Notes under the pieces: model-generated
Database searches by the model: none
What the model saw: the letters and a program-made list of their open reading frames with translations, nothing else
Told to the model about the DNA's origin: nothing
Shown here: piece after piece, positions 12,560-24,217 of the stretch
How positions within the stretch are numbered: the first letter of the stretch is position 1
Layout of the letters: each line of letters begins with the position of its first letter
Translations under genes and position numbers: made by a program
Origin: Bubalus kerabau
Lineage: Eukaryota; Chordata; Mammalia; Artiodactyla; Bovidae
Length of the DNA: 64,000 nt
NCBI RefSeq assembly: GCF_029407905.1
Contig: NC_073624.1
Span: forward strand, 110,918,001 to 110,982,000
Reading direction: 5' to 3'

Positions 12560-12768
12560 GGCATGCAGTCACTCACTCCTGTCTGACTCTTTGTGACCCC
12601 ATGGACTGTAGCCAGCCAGACTCTTTTATCCATGGGATTCTCCAGGCAAGAATACTGGAGTGGGTTGCCATGTCCTCCTCCAGAGGATTTTGCCCACTCA
12701 GGGATAGAACCCATGTCACCTGCATCGCAGGCAGATTCTTTACCACTGAGCCACCGGGGAAGTCCCGG
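12560..12768 (-). mobile_element. Bov-tA SINE
   Basis: Antisense BovB-derived tail, then the antisense tRNA head ending ACTGAGCCACCGGGGAAGTC. Direct repeat GTCTCTAG at 12552-12559 and 12769-12776. Confidence 0.93.
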
Positions 12769-12776
12769 GTCTCTAG

Positions 12777-13440
12777 TGAATAATAATAAAAAACCTAAGT
12801 GTGGACTTCTGCTTCTGGCCAAGATGACGTGACAGAAACTCAGTTTAACCCAAAAACAATGAAAAAAATAAATGGGCAAAATCTGTAAATCAAAGATATT
12901 CAAAACATTGGACATAAAGCAAGGAAGGACAGTGATCCCTAAGAGCTATGACAAAAATGAGGTGAGACTTCTCCCAGCTTTTTGCCGTAAGAGAGCTTTC
13001 ATGCTGTGTGCACAGGGAGGGGGGACCTAGGTAGAGACTGCCATCTCCCTGAGTTAAGTAGTCGGAGCTGAGGTCAGGAAAGCTGAGGTCTTTCCACAAA
13101 GGTGGAAAGAATTCTGCAAATCAGAATACCTGGAAAAAAAAAAAAAAAAAAAACCCTGCACAGAGCTCTGCAGTGGATTCCCTGAGTACTGAAGACAATA
13201 CTGATCAGTGCATGGCTATGAGAAGACTACCTAGCCTGGGGAGAGAAATGCCCTAAAGGATGGGGATGTTGTTTATAAGCATGACATGAAACACAGTAAC
13301 CCTAGGTTAATGGATTTCTTTACAAAATAGCTGAGAATACTCTATCAAAAAAGTCAAAAGACAAATAATGACAGATAAAAATGTAAGCAATACCTTAAAC
13401 AGATGAGGGCCAGTCTCCTGAATATGCAGAACAATCCATA
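12777..13440 (+). mobile_element. Possible old L1 5' region
   Basis: The start TTCTGCTTCTGGCCAAGATGACG resembles the 5' end of L1-type or similar mammalian repeats. A 22-base A run lies at about 13132-13153. No frame is preserved. The family assignment is uncertain. Confidence 0.3.
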
Positions 13441-14294
13441 ATTAGTTAAGAGAAAGATAACAGCCCAATGGAAAATGAAGAACGTGGGAAAGTTGCAAAG
13501 TATGTGGAAGTGTGATTATTAAGGGATCATTTCTAATTTTAAAAAACATGTTTCTATATTCTATCAAGAAAAATGTGGTTGAATATATTTTGGTACACTT
13601 ACAAACTGAAATATTACTTAGCACAGAGAAAGAACAAGAAAAATATCTATATCCAGATATGAGGAGGCAAATAGGACAGATTATTTTGGGAATAACAAAA
13701 CTGAAGAATATCAATATAGTATAATCCTACATTTGTAAAAATTATAATAAATATGTGGTTATAATATAAAAAGAAGGTAAAATGGAAGTTTATAAAAGTA
13801 TATATCAATAATGAATAAATATAAGAAAATCACATACCAAAGGCCATTATATATGATTATATGGATGTATTAATAAAAATACTGATTTGTAAAAATATAC
13901 AGTTTATAAACAGCAGTGTTTACATCTGCTATGTAAAACAGAAATTATCAAACAGTTGGTGTTAATATAACTGGACTGAACACTTTTGTTAATAATACAA
14001 TGAATGTTGAAATTACTCTTTTAAAAAACTAGAAATTCCACTTGCAAAAGTTTGGAATAATGTATGTATAGTCACTCTTTATAACAGGCAAAACTTAATG
14101 ACCATTTTTAAGGGATTTCATTAATAAACTAAGGTTTTAAAATAGAAGTAACATTCTGAAATATTTTAAAAGAATATGGTATATAAGAATTTTTGCCCTC
14201 CCAGATCAGCTCTCCAGCTCTCTCCACTAAGTTTGTGCTTCCTGGTTGTGTAAAAATGTCACCAATAGACTACTTTGACTTTGGTTTGCAGTTA
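13441..14294. other. AT-rich non-coding sequence
   Basis: Very AT-rich, parts resembling diverged L1 3' region (ATTACTTAGCACAGAGAAAG...). Overlapping ORFs at 13442-13714 and 13512-13724 on opposite strands are chance frames. Confidence 0.4.
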
Positions 14295-14296
14295 CT

Positions 14297-14657
14297 ACTG
14301 CTGCTAGGTCGCTTCAGTCATGTCCGACTCTGTGCAACCCCATAGACGGCAGCCCACCAGGCTCCCCCGTCCCTGGGATTCTCCAGGCAAGAACAATGGA
14401 GTGGGTTGCCATTTCCTTCTCCAATGCATGAAAGTGAAAAGTGAAAGTGAAGTCGCTCAGTTGTGTCCAACTCCCAGCAACCCCATGCACTGCAGCCCAC
14501 CAGGCTCCTCGGTCCATGGGATTCTCCAGGCAAGAGTACTGGAGTGGGTGCCATGCCCTCCTCCAAGGGATCTTCCCAACCCAGGGATGGAACCCGCATC
14601 TCTTACATCTCTTGCATTGGCAGGTGAGTTCTTTACTACTAACTCCACCTGGGAAGC
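14297..14657 (-). mobile_element. SINE with tRNA head plus two Bov-A units
   Basis: Read on the minus strand: a Bov-tA tRNA-derived head (14657 down to about 14565), one Bov-A unit, then a second Bov-A unit with a CTG/CAG tail (about 14295-14306). The linking segment contains GAAAGTGAAAAGTGAAAGTG, typical of the Bov-A2 internal junction. It therefore combines the Bov-tA head with the Bov-A2 dimer. No clear target duplication was found. Confidence 0.85.
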
Positions 14658-16085
14658 TGAGTATGGGAGGCAATAAATCATAATGGTTGAACTTAAGAGA
14701 TTCTGGAGTCTGACTTGAGTTCCAGCTGTACAACTGAAAAAGAGGGGCTACAGGAAAATGGCTTAACTTCTTTCAGTCTTAATTCCACATCTCTAAATAA
14801 GGCAGGTGTTGTCTGCTCCACTGGGTTATCATGAGAATTAAATGAGAGGATGAATGTAACATACCAGTCAGAAAGACTTGGGTTGTTAGTAATGAAAGGC
14901 AATCTGCACCGATTGCTCACCTGTACCACATATTCTAGAAACTCTGTATTAACTGTTTAGTCTTCAATAGCTTTATGAATGGAGACCACTACATACGTTG
15001 ATATGTATATATTTATATCTTCTATAGTGCTCAGATTGTAGACAATATTATATAGATGTTTTATATTATTGTCACTGTCATCTTAATTTCCTAAACTTAA
15101 AGATGAGGGAACTGAGAGTTTAAATACTGAAGGTTAGTTTATCCAGCAAGAAATTTACCTTTAATGTGAATTTAGAAAGTGGGGCTTTAGAACACAATCT
15201 TTATTCTATGTGCACTTGCTAAGTAATACCTATGATTGTTACTCTTAAAGTATTTGATTTCTGTATAAGTGAATATGTGTATGTTCAGAGACTATGTCAA
15301 GGAAGTCCATTCATCAAGCCATTATTTTAAAAATACAATTGTATGAATTCAAAGTAAATTATGTAGGTATCTCTGTGTATATCTGTATACTCTTTACCTT
15401 TATACATGTGGATGTTAGTATCTATCTATAAATGTATACATATATACACTAAAATGTGACAATTTCTTTATACATGTACAACAAAAATTAGCATGTGCAT
15501 TTGGTTATTTTGCTTGCAGTTCCTAATGTAAAGAACATATATATATTTTCTTGTAGCCAATGAATAATAGTCAAAAGTTTAAAACTCGTTTCATTGAATA
15601 AAATAATTAAATATATATGTTACCAATATATAATTATAACAGAGAAAATAAAGTTGTTTTCTATGGATATGAAGAAGAATATTTCTAGCTACCTGAGGCA
15701 TTTTTGGTTTTGTGCTAGCACTAAACTTATGTGATGATAATTTTTATCTGCAGAATGCTATTTTACACATTAAATGAAAGAGTATACCTTGTTCACTTCT
15801 GTTTTATTTAGAAGCCTCTGATATTGTTTAATATAATTAGTTGATCTTTTAAAACCCTATCTCTTATTGTATCTCCCTCATGAATAGAAGTTGCTTTAAA
15901 AATACTGGATGTCTCAAATGATGGACATAACACAAATTAATAGAATCTCTGACTAATGCAGAACTTCTTCTAATGTAACCATGGTTTCATAATTTCTATT
16001 GTTAGTTCTCTGTTCTAATGGAGAAAGGCAAAACTGCAGGACTTTTTGATACCAGGATAATCTGCATATAAAATGACAGAATATC
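14658..16085. other. Non-coding sequence with MIR-like remnants
   Basis: 14690-14850 resembles a MIR in antisense, and 15060-15130 weakly resembles a MIR core. The remainder is AT-rich, with ATATATAT runs near 15545 and 15613. Confidence 0.4.
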
Positions 16086-16540
16086 ATGCATCGAACCTGG
16101 ACTGGCAACTCGTTTCACACATGATATTTTACATGTTTCAATGCCATTCTCCCAAATCTTCCCACCCTCTCCCTCTCTCTCAGAGTCCATAAGACTGTTC
16201 TATACATCAGTGTCTCTTTTGCTGTCTCGTACACAGGGTTATTGCTACCATCTTTCTAAATTCCATATATATGCGTTAGTATACTGTATTGGTGTTTTTC
16301 TTTCTGGCTTACTTCACTCTGTATAATAGGCTCCAGTTTCATCCACCTCATTAGAACTGATTCAAATGTATTCTTTTTAATGGCTGAGTAATACTCCATT
16401 GTGTATATGTACCACAGCTTTCTTATCCATTCATCTGCTGATGGATAACACATGTATACCTGTGGCGGATTCATTTGGATATTTGGCAAAACTAATACAA
16501 TTATGTAAAGTTTAAAAATAAAATAAAATTAAAAAAAAAA
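16086..16540 (+). mobile_element. L1 (bovine type) 3' end with 5' inversion
   Basis: 16086-16447 is antisense L1 3' sequence; its minus frame gives RKLWYIYTMEYYSAIKKNTF, the ORF2 end. At about 16448 the sequence flips to the sense 3' terminus (CATGTATACCTGTGGCGG... then GGCAAAACTAATACAAT) and ends in poly-A at 16531-16540. Roughly 90 bases of L1 are missing between the two parts compared with the copy at 8640-8780. This is the classic product of twin priming. Confidence 0.88.
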
Positions 16541-16544
16541 TAAA

Positions 16545-16965
16545 TCCTGGGATATTTCTATATGGAATATCATACAGCAAAGAAAAACATTAAAGAACTG
16601 CTATATGCAACAGCATGAGAAATTTCATGGATAAATGTTGAGAAAAGATAAAAACACAAAAAGAAAATCCAAACACAAAGAAGTACTTACCACATAATTC
16701 AATTTATAGTATGTTCTAAAAGAGAAAACGAATTTGTGGTGAATGGCATGAAAATGGCATTGTCTCTGACAGTGTGATGAAGGGGAGAAGTCATGAGAAA
16801 GTTTCTGGGGTGCTGACTATGTCTTGATCTGGGTGACAGTTACCTGGGTGTGTTCAGTTTGTAAAAAAAAAAACTAACAATGAGATGTATAATGAAGATT
16901 TGCTAATTCAAGTGTATGTTTGTTTTACTACAACAACCATTAAAAAGAAAAACAGTCAACTTAAA
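16545..16965 (+). mobile_element. Old L1M 3' region
   Basis: Order of blocks (TATGGAATATCATACAGCAA, then GGGGTGCTGACTATG, TCTTGATCTGGGTG, GTGTTCAGTTTGT) matches the common L1M 3' end. No open frame. Confidence 0.6.
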
Positions 16966-16989
16966 AAAAAATGACAGAATAAAATACAA

Positions 16990-18499
16990 AAGGAAGGTAG
17001 CTGAGCTTTATGTGAGTATGGATTTAAGTATACATCTTAATTTCCAAAAGGTGATATAGATTCCTATGCCAAAGCAGTGCCTCTAATTTGAACTACAATC
17101 TGTTGTGAAGAATGAAATTCATGATGAAACATTAAGGCAAACTGTCAGTACTAATGCTTAAATGCTGTGATTATAGTTTCTATTTGAGGGTAGAGACCAT
17201 TTTGCTTGAATTATTTGCTGGCAAATTTATTGTTCAAATAATATGGTCCCTAAAATGTGGTATAAAATGGATAGCAACAATCAATAGACTTGTGATTTAT
17301 GTATCTGTTGTAGGTATTTTAACTGTTAGTTTATTTTGTATAAAAAAATAAAGAGGGCAAACCTGTGGGAAAAATATTGAAGATGCAAATTATAGATTAT
17401 GCTTTTCATTCACTCAGTGGCAGGGAAATTTTAGGCATACACCAGCTTCACACATTAATAGGAAGAGAGTAAATCTTCTAAAAATACGTAAAATAAAAAA
17501 CACAAACTTCTTTGGTAAATAATATTGAAAAATACTATGTGATGATGAAGTTAAATTACACATCATTTATATTGATGGACAGATTTGTGACATGCTGATT
17601 GAATTAATAGCTATAATGTGAAGTTTAAATTTAAAAGCTCCCAGAACAAAACCTTCAAAGATAGTAAATTAAGTTCCCTTTGACATATCAAACATTGATG
17701 GACACAGAAAAGGATACTTTTCGATAATGTTGCCCTTACCCTCATCAAATTGTATCCAAATAAACAAAACCCTCCAAACTTATCCTTTAGAATGCTGTAT
17801 CAGAGTTCCTAGTTAGGTTTTGGCAAGTTTTTAAAAAATTCTTTAAACTGAGATATAATAATGATGATCTAATGACCGATTCAGTTAAATAATTTCTTGA
17901 AAAATATCTCAGTGTGGCATTTTAAAATGCCCATGACATTTTGAGCTACTACAGGCTTTACATATATATTTCTTAAATTGTTTAGTATTGGAAAACATTT
18001 CTTAACTAATCAGAGATGCAGATTACAGGAGTAAACATTGTATTTGAGTTCTGGTTTTAATCCTAAAGCACTGCATAAAATGAAAAGAGTAATTTAATAC
18101 TTATGGCCTGACTACCTTAAACAGAAGGTTTTATTATTATTTGTGTCAGTATTACTAATCAATGACTAGTGGTTTTTTTTTTTTTAGTTCACAATAAGAT
18201 AATGAAATGGTGTCATGTGTCGTGGTAGGCAAGAATTGGTCTTACTATGGAAATCATATTTTTCTCAAGTTCCTTACTTGTGAATAAATTATTTGCACAT
18301 GAAGGAGTTAGAAATTTACAAATGTATTTCAAGCCCTCCCATACTATATTTACTACTTAATGTTTTATCTGATCATACTTGAAATTCTTTGAAGACATGC
18401 AATATAATTAGCTTTATTATCTTCCACAAATATAAAATGTATATTTGTATGTATATACATATACGTGTGTTGTTGGACTTCACGTGCACACAAGCATGT
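16990..18499. other. AT-rich non-coding sequence
   Basis: No gene, young repeat or RNA gene recognised. Confidence 0.45.
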
Positions 18500-18700
18500 T
18501 TACTCGCTAAGCTGTGCCCCAGTCGTTGCAACCCCATGGACTATAGCCCACCAGTCTCCTCTGTTCATGGGATTTCCCAGGCAAGAATACTAGAGTGGGT
18601 TGCCATTTCCTTCACCAGGGGATCTTTCACACCCAGGGATTGAACCCATGTCTCCTGCACTGCAGGAGAATTCTTTACCGCTTAGCCACCAGGGAAGCCC
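18500..18700 (-). mobile_element. Bov-tA SINE
   Basis: Antisense tail (CCCCAGTCGTTGCAACCCCATGG...) and head ending CTTAGCCACCAGGGAAGCCC. Short TG-rich sequence abuts both ends. Confidence 0.9.
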
Positions 18701-19649
18701 ATATGTGTGTGTGCATACATATAAAATCTAAATACATGTTTTTAATGTATGATACAAAGATAAGCAAATGGTTTTCTTCTGTGTGTTCTGCGCATTTTTA
18801 AGTTAAAGTTTTTTAAAGTACTTTTACTCATTTTCAAAGATCTAAATGAAAGTGTAGTGGCAGCCCTCTGTTTAAAGTCGTCATATAATGACTACATTTT
18901 AATGCATTTTCCTTTTACAATAATTAAATTGTAAAGTGCATGGCCAGATTAGCTCCTGATGTGAACAGTTTGCACTAGAGTGATATCACTTAGGAATTGA
19001 TTTATCTTAGAAAACTGACAGTGTAATGGATATAACATCATTAACCTTGAGACCAAGATCTATAATTAGCCAAAGTTGAAAGGAACAAAGGTCACCATCT
19101 GAAGGTTATCCTCAATATCTTGATCTAATTTCTAAAGGACAAACTACTTCATCTAACACCCATTGTCTAACTGATCACAAAACAATCATTGTAAATTAGT
19201 CTAAATCACCTTGTCCATCTGTAGATTTCCTTTGTCCCATAATAGGTAAATGACAAAGGAAGGGAATATTGGATTACTCTTGTTGATGTCCACCTGGTGC
19301 CTGCCCCATAAACATATGCAGCCTATTAAGCCCTTTGGTGTTTTATTAATCTTGGCCAGATTGGCCAGTGTGGTTGCTCCTTTCTAAAAGATGTTCTTCC
19401 TTCATCAGGTATAGATTTTTCTGAAGTTTTTCAAGAAAATGACATCATTGCAACCCTGGAGTCTTGAATAGTTTTCCCACTTGAATAAGTTTAAGCATAT
19501 CTTGAAATGCAGCCTTCAATTTACATGGTAAATACATCATTACAGTAAAGACAAGAAAATAAATAAGTACAACTATTATTTCAGAAAATCTTCATGTAAT
19601 GTATAACATGGGTTTATAAGATAATATAAAGGAAGATATAAACGTAAAT
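18701..19649. other. Non-coding sequence
   Basis: No gene or repeat recognised beyond simple AT-rich sequence. Confidence 0.4.
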
Positions 19650-19861
19650 GGGCTTCCCAGGTGGTGCTAAAGAACCTGCCTGTCAATGCCAGAGACATAA
19701 GAGCCACAGGTTCAACCCCTGGGTCAGGAAGATCCCCTAGAGGAGGGCATGGTGACCCACTCTAGTATTCTTGCCTGGAGAATCCCATGGACAGAAGAGC
19801 CTGGCGGGCTACAGTCCGTGGAGTCGCAAAGAGTCAGACACGACTGAAGTGACTGAGCATG
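19650..19861 (+). mobile_element. Bov-tA SINE
   Basis: Head GGGCTTCCCAGGTGGTGCTA through tail CACGACTGAAGTGACTGAGC. A Bov-A2 element interrupts its 3' tail. Confidence 0.92.
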
Positions 19862-20139
19862 CTGCTGCTGCTGCTACTAAGTCACTTCAGTCGTGTCCGA
19901 CTCTGTGCGACCCCATAGACGGCAGCCCACCAGGCTCCGCCATCCCTGGGATTCTCTAGGCAAGAACACTGGAGTGGGTTGCCATTTCCTTCTCTAGTGC
20001 ATGAAAGTGAAAAGTGAAAGTGAAGTCGCTCAGTCGTGTCCGACCCTTAGCGACCCCATGGACTGCAGCCCAGCAGGCTGCTCCGTCCAGGGGATTCTCC
20101 AGGCAAGAGTACTGGAGTGGGGTGCCATTACCTTCTCTC
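19862..20139 (-). mobile_element. Bov-A2 SINE inserted in a Bov-tA tail
   Basis: CTG tract, two antisense Bov-A units joined by GAAAGTGAAAAGTGAAAGTG. Perfect 13-bp duplication GTGACTGAGCATG at 19849-19861 and 20140-20152, copied from the Bov-tA tail. Confidence 0.95.
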
Positions 20140-20453
20140 GTGACTGAGCATGAATGCATGCAAACTTAAATACCTAAAGTAAGTGTGCATGTAGGAAGTA
20201 ACTATAAGTAATATGAAGAGACTGGGTAAAATACTTCACAGAGATAGTTATTGATAAATGAAAGATATTCTTTAGTTGCAGGCTCATTTTACAATGTCAT
20301 GATAAGTACTTATTTTACTAGTCATATCTTCAGCTATTTATCCAAGTTTAAATATGCATAATGCCTTATGTACAGTTTTCATTTCTATTTAAATTATATT
20401 CATATGGAATATTATAATCTATTCATTAAAATTAGAGTTTTTGATATAAGTAT

Positions 20454-20726
20454 GCTGCTGCTGCTAAGTCGCATCAGTCGTGTCCAACTCTGTGCAACCC
20501 CAGAAATGGCAGCCCACCAGGCTCCCCCGTCCCTGGGATTCTCCAGGCAAGAACACTGGAGTGGGTTGCCATTTCCTTCTCCAATGCATGAAAGTGAAAA
20601 GTGAAAGTGAAGTCACTCAGTCATGTCCAACTCCCAGCAATCCCATGGTCTGCAGCCCACCAGGCTCCTCCATCCAAGGGATTTGCCAGGCAAGAGTACT
20701 GGAGTGGGGTGCCATTGCCTTCTCCG
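20454..20726 (-). mobile_element. Bov-A2 SINE
   Basis: Same dimer structure. Perfect 11-bp duplication GATATAAGTAT at 20443-20453 and 20727-20737. Confidence 0.95.
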
Positions 20727-20737
20727 GATATAAGTAT

Positions 20738-21509
20738 AATGTAATGTCTTTTCTAAAATGATCCAAACATAAACAACACATTTAAATTCTTTTAATATAA
20801 TGTTTATGGCAATAAACATAACAGGATATAATAATATTCTTAAACACTGATAGGAATAGAGTCTTTTCTTACAGTTAATGGAGAAATTAAATTAAATTAC
20901 ATTTTCCCATATTAGAAAAACAAACTCCCAGTTTTAATCCCAATATAATTTTAATATTCAGTTTTTGATAATACCATCCAAAATATTCAAATCACCTCAG
21001 AGTCTTAAGAGATTTTCCTATAATTGTCTTCTGTTTGAAACAGTAACTTCTGTGTAGTAATTACTTTTAGTAGCTCATATTTTATTTAAATTTTTGAAAA
21101 TGTTTCCTTCTAAGAAAATGCAAAATCCTGAATTTTGGAGATGAAAATATTTTCTCATAAATGCTATCCTTGATGGTATCATAAATTAATCTGAGACTGT
21201 TATCATGCTCCATCAAATAAGTGACATTTTGGTGAAGAAGGATGAGTAAACAAATAAATAAAACTGAGTTTTAACAAATACAACCAAGTCTGACTGAGAG
21301 TGAAGCAGTTTTGAAGTCATTCAAGTAAACTATCTTTGCATATTTCAATTTACAATTCTAAAATGTAATTATTTTTTCTTTTCATGAGTAAATTCAGTTC
21401 GTCAGCCACTTTATGCATTAGTAGAGTGATATTTAAGCACATACAACTTCATACCTTTTTAAAGCAAAAATAATACCTTATAATTGTTTGATTAGATACT
21501 GCTTGCTTT
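20738..21509. other. AT-rich non-coding sequence
   Basis: No gene or repeat family recognised. Confidence 0.4.
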
Positions 21510-21943
21510 TTAAAAATTGAGTATTAGTTTCAGGTATTTAGCAATATGATTTAGTTACATATGTTATATACATATATTTTTTTCAGATTCTTTCCCATTA
21601 TAGTTTATTACAAGATATTCAATATAGCTTCCTGTGCTATATAGTAGGTCCTTGTTCCTCTATTTTATATATAGTAGTATGTATCTGCTATTTCCAAACT
21701 CCTAATTTATTCCTTCTCTACCCTTTCCCCTTTGGATACCATCGGTGTTTTCTATGTCTGTTGGTCTATTTCTATTTTGTAAATAAGCTCCTTTGTATCA
21801 TTTTTTCAGATCTCACTTATAAGAGATATCATATGCTATTTGTTTTCCTCTAACATTTCGTTTAGTATAACAATCTCTAGGTTCATCTAGGATGTGCAAA
21901 TAGCATTATTTCATTCTTTTGAATGGCTGAGTAGTATTCCACT

Positions 21944-22285
21944 TGGGATTCCCTTGTAGCTCAGCTGGTAAAGAATCCACCTGCAATGCAGGAGACCCTG
22001 GTTTGATTCCTGGGTCATGAAGATCTCCTAGAGAAGGGATAGGAGACCCACTCCAGTATTCCTGGGCTTACCTCGTGGCTAAGAGGTAAAGGATCTGCCT
22101 GCAATATGGGAGACATGGGTTTGATCCCTGGGTTGGGAAGATCCCCTGGAGAAGGGAACAGCTACCCACTCCAGTATTCTTGCATGGAGAATCCCCAGGC
22201 AAAACAGAGGAGCCTGGCGGGCTACATACAGTCCATGGGGTCACAAAGAGTTGGACCTGCCTGAGCAACTAAACACAGTGCAGCA
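21944..22285 (+). mobile_element. Bov-tA SINE with duplicated tRNA-like head
   Basis: Two head segments in tandem (GGGATTCCCTTGTAGCTCAG... at 21945 and GGGCTTACCTCGTGGCTAAG... at about 22070), each followed by the CCCACTCCAGTATTC block. Only the second continues into the full BovB-derived tail. Target duplication TAGTATTCCACT (21932-21943) and TAGTATCCCACT (22286-22297), one mismatch. Confidence 0.9.
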
Positions 22286-22304
22286 TAGTATCCCACTACA
22301 TATA

Positions 22305-24003
22305 CAGTAACTCCTCTACATATGAAAGAGTTCTATTCCAAGAGCACGTAAGTCCAATTTGTTCCTAAGCCCAACAAAGTTAGCCTAGGTACCCAACTAA
22401 CACAGTCAACTATATGGTACTCTACGGTAACAGGTTTATAATACTTTTCACAGAAATAATACATAAAAAACAAACAAAAAATAAAATACTTTTAATCATA
22501 CAATATAGTACCTTGAAAAGTACTGAAGTACAGTACAATATCTGGCATATAGAGGCTGGCATCAGGTCACTAGGCAAAAAGAGCTACTGACTGGAGGAGG
22601 GAGAGGAGATGGGAGATGGCAGAACTGAAGGACTGTCAGCAAGAGGAGATGGAGTTGTTGTTGTTCAGTCACTCAGTCGTGTCTGACTCTTTGCAACCCC
22701 ATGGACTGCAGCACACCAGGATTCCCCATCCTGCATTATCTCCTGGAGTTTGTGCAAACTCATGTCCACTGAATCTGTGATGCCATCAAATCATCTCACC
22801 CTCTATCACCCCATTCTCCTCCTGTCCTCAAACTTTCCCAGTGTCAAGATCTTTTCCAAAGAGTCGGCTCTTCGCATCAGGTGGCCAAAATATTGGAGCT
22901 TCAGCCTCAGCCTCAGTCTTAAAATGAATATTCAGGATTGATTTCCTTTAGGATTGACTGGTTTGATCTCCTTGCAGTCCAAGGGACCCTCAAGAGTCTT
23001 CTCCAGCACCACAGTTCAAAAGCATCAATTCTTTGGCACTCAGCCTTCTTAATATTCCAACACTCACATCCCTACATGACTAATGGAAAAACCATAGCTT
23101 TGACTATACAGACGTGATGTCGCTGCTTTTTAATACACTGTCTAGGTTTGTCACAGCTTTTCTTACAAGGAGCATGAATCTTTTAATTTCATTGCTGCAG
23201 TCACCATCTGCAGTGATTTTGGAGCCCAAGAAAATAAAATCTGTCACTGTTTCCACTTCTCCCCCATCTATTAGCCATGAAGTAATGGCACCGGATACCA
23301 TGATCTTAGTTTTTTGAATGTTGCGTTTTAAACTGTTTTTTCACTCTCCTCTTTCACCCGTATCAGGAGGCTCTTTACTTCTTCTTTGCTTTCTGCCATT
23401 AGAGTGGTATCATCTTGCATATCTGAGGTTGTTGATATTTCTTGATTCCAGCTTGTGAGTCATCAAGCCCAGCATTTTGCATGATACACTCTGCATATAA
23501 GTTAAATAAGCAAGGTGACAATACACAGCCTTGAGGTACTCCTTCTCCAATTTTAAACCAGTCAGTTGTTCCAAGTCTGGTTGTAACTGTTGCTTTTCGA
23601 CCTGCATATAGGTTTCTCAGGAGGCAGGTAAGATGGTCTATTATTCCCATCACTGTAAGGATTTTTCACAGTTTGTTGTAATCCACACAGTCAAAGGCTT
23701 TAGCATAGTCCATGAAAGCAGAAATAGATGCTTTGCTGGCATTCTCTTGCTTTCTCCATGATCCAATAAATGTTGGCAATTTGATCTCTGGTTCCTTTGC
23801 CTTTGCTAAATCCAGCTTGTACCTCTGAAAGTTCCCAGTTCACACACTGTGAAGCCTACATTTTGGAGGAGGTGGAGGGCAATCTGCAGTTTTACTCACT
23901 GACTCACAATGATGGCACAGGTTCGGGCTCCTTGCTGGAACCAGACGCATGCTTGCATCTTGAAAGTTTGCGACTTGAATGTCTATACATAGGGGACTTA
24001 GTG
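22305..24003. mobile_element. TIR DNA transposon (Tc1/mariner-like), interrupted
   Basis: The left end CAGTAACTCCTCTACATATG and the reverse complement of the right end, CACTAAGTCCCCTATGTATA, pair as imperfect terminal inverted repeats. TA dinucleotides flank both ends (22303-22304, 24004-24005). Without the inserted BovB the element is about 490 bp and encodes nothing, so it is non-autonomous. The family name could not be settled from sequence alone. Confidence 0.65.
22655..23866 (-). mobile_element. BovB LINE, 5'-truncated, inside the TIR transposon
   Basis: Antisense BovB from the 3' terminus (GTTCAGTCACTCAGTCG) to within the RT domain. 11-bp duplication AGGAGATGGAG (22644-22654) and AGGAGGTGGAG (23867-23877), one mismatch. 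The YADD region is frameshifted (minus frame NLRYAR then out of frame). Confidence 0.93.
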
Positions 24004-24217
24004 TATATACCACGTTTTCTTCATCCATTCATCTGTTGATAGACATTTAGTTTGCGTCCATGTCTTGGCTACGTATAGAGTGCTGCTGTGAACACTGGGG
24101 CACATGTGTCTTTTCAAGTTAGATTTTTCATCCTTTCTGGATCTATGTCCAGGAGTGGCATTACTGGATCACACGGTACTCCTATTTTTAGTCTTTTAAA
24201 GAAACTTCATACTGCTC

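Larger units (their letters stand above)
21510..24217 (-). mobile_element. Old L1 3' region, split by later insertions
   Basis: Antisense L1 text runs from about 21510 (GTATTAGTTTCAGGTATTTAG) to 21943 and resumes at 24004 (TATATACCACGTTTTCTTCATCC) to about 24217. Between the parts lie a SINE (21944-22285) and a TIR transposon carrying a BovB. Confidence 0.8.

Noticed and set aside
14314..14733. 139-residue minus ORF and similar 60-120 residue ORFs over SINEs (4569, 12556, 32078, 46256)
   Set aside because: They read through Bov-tA or Bov-A2 units, giving the recurrent WRIPG/GAWWAAV peptide, and are not genes.
21944..22285. Functional tRNA genes in SINE heads
   Set aside because: Heads retain B-box-like GGTTTGATCC but do not form a tRNA cloverleaf and continue into the SINE body.
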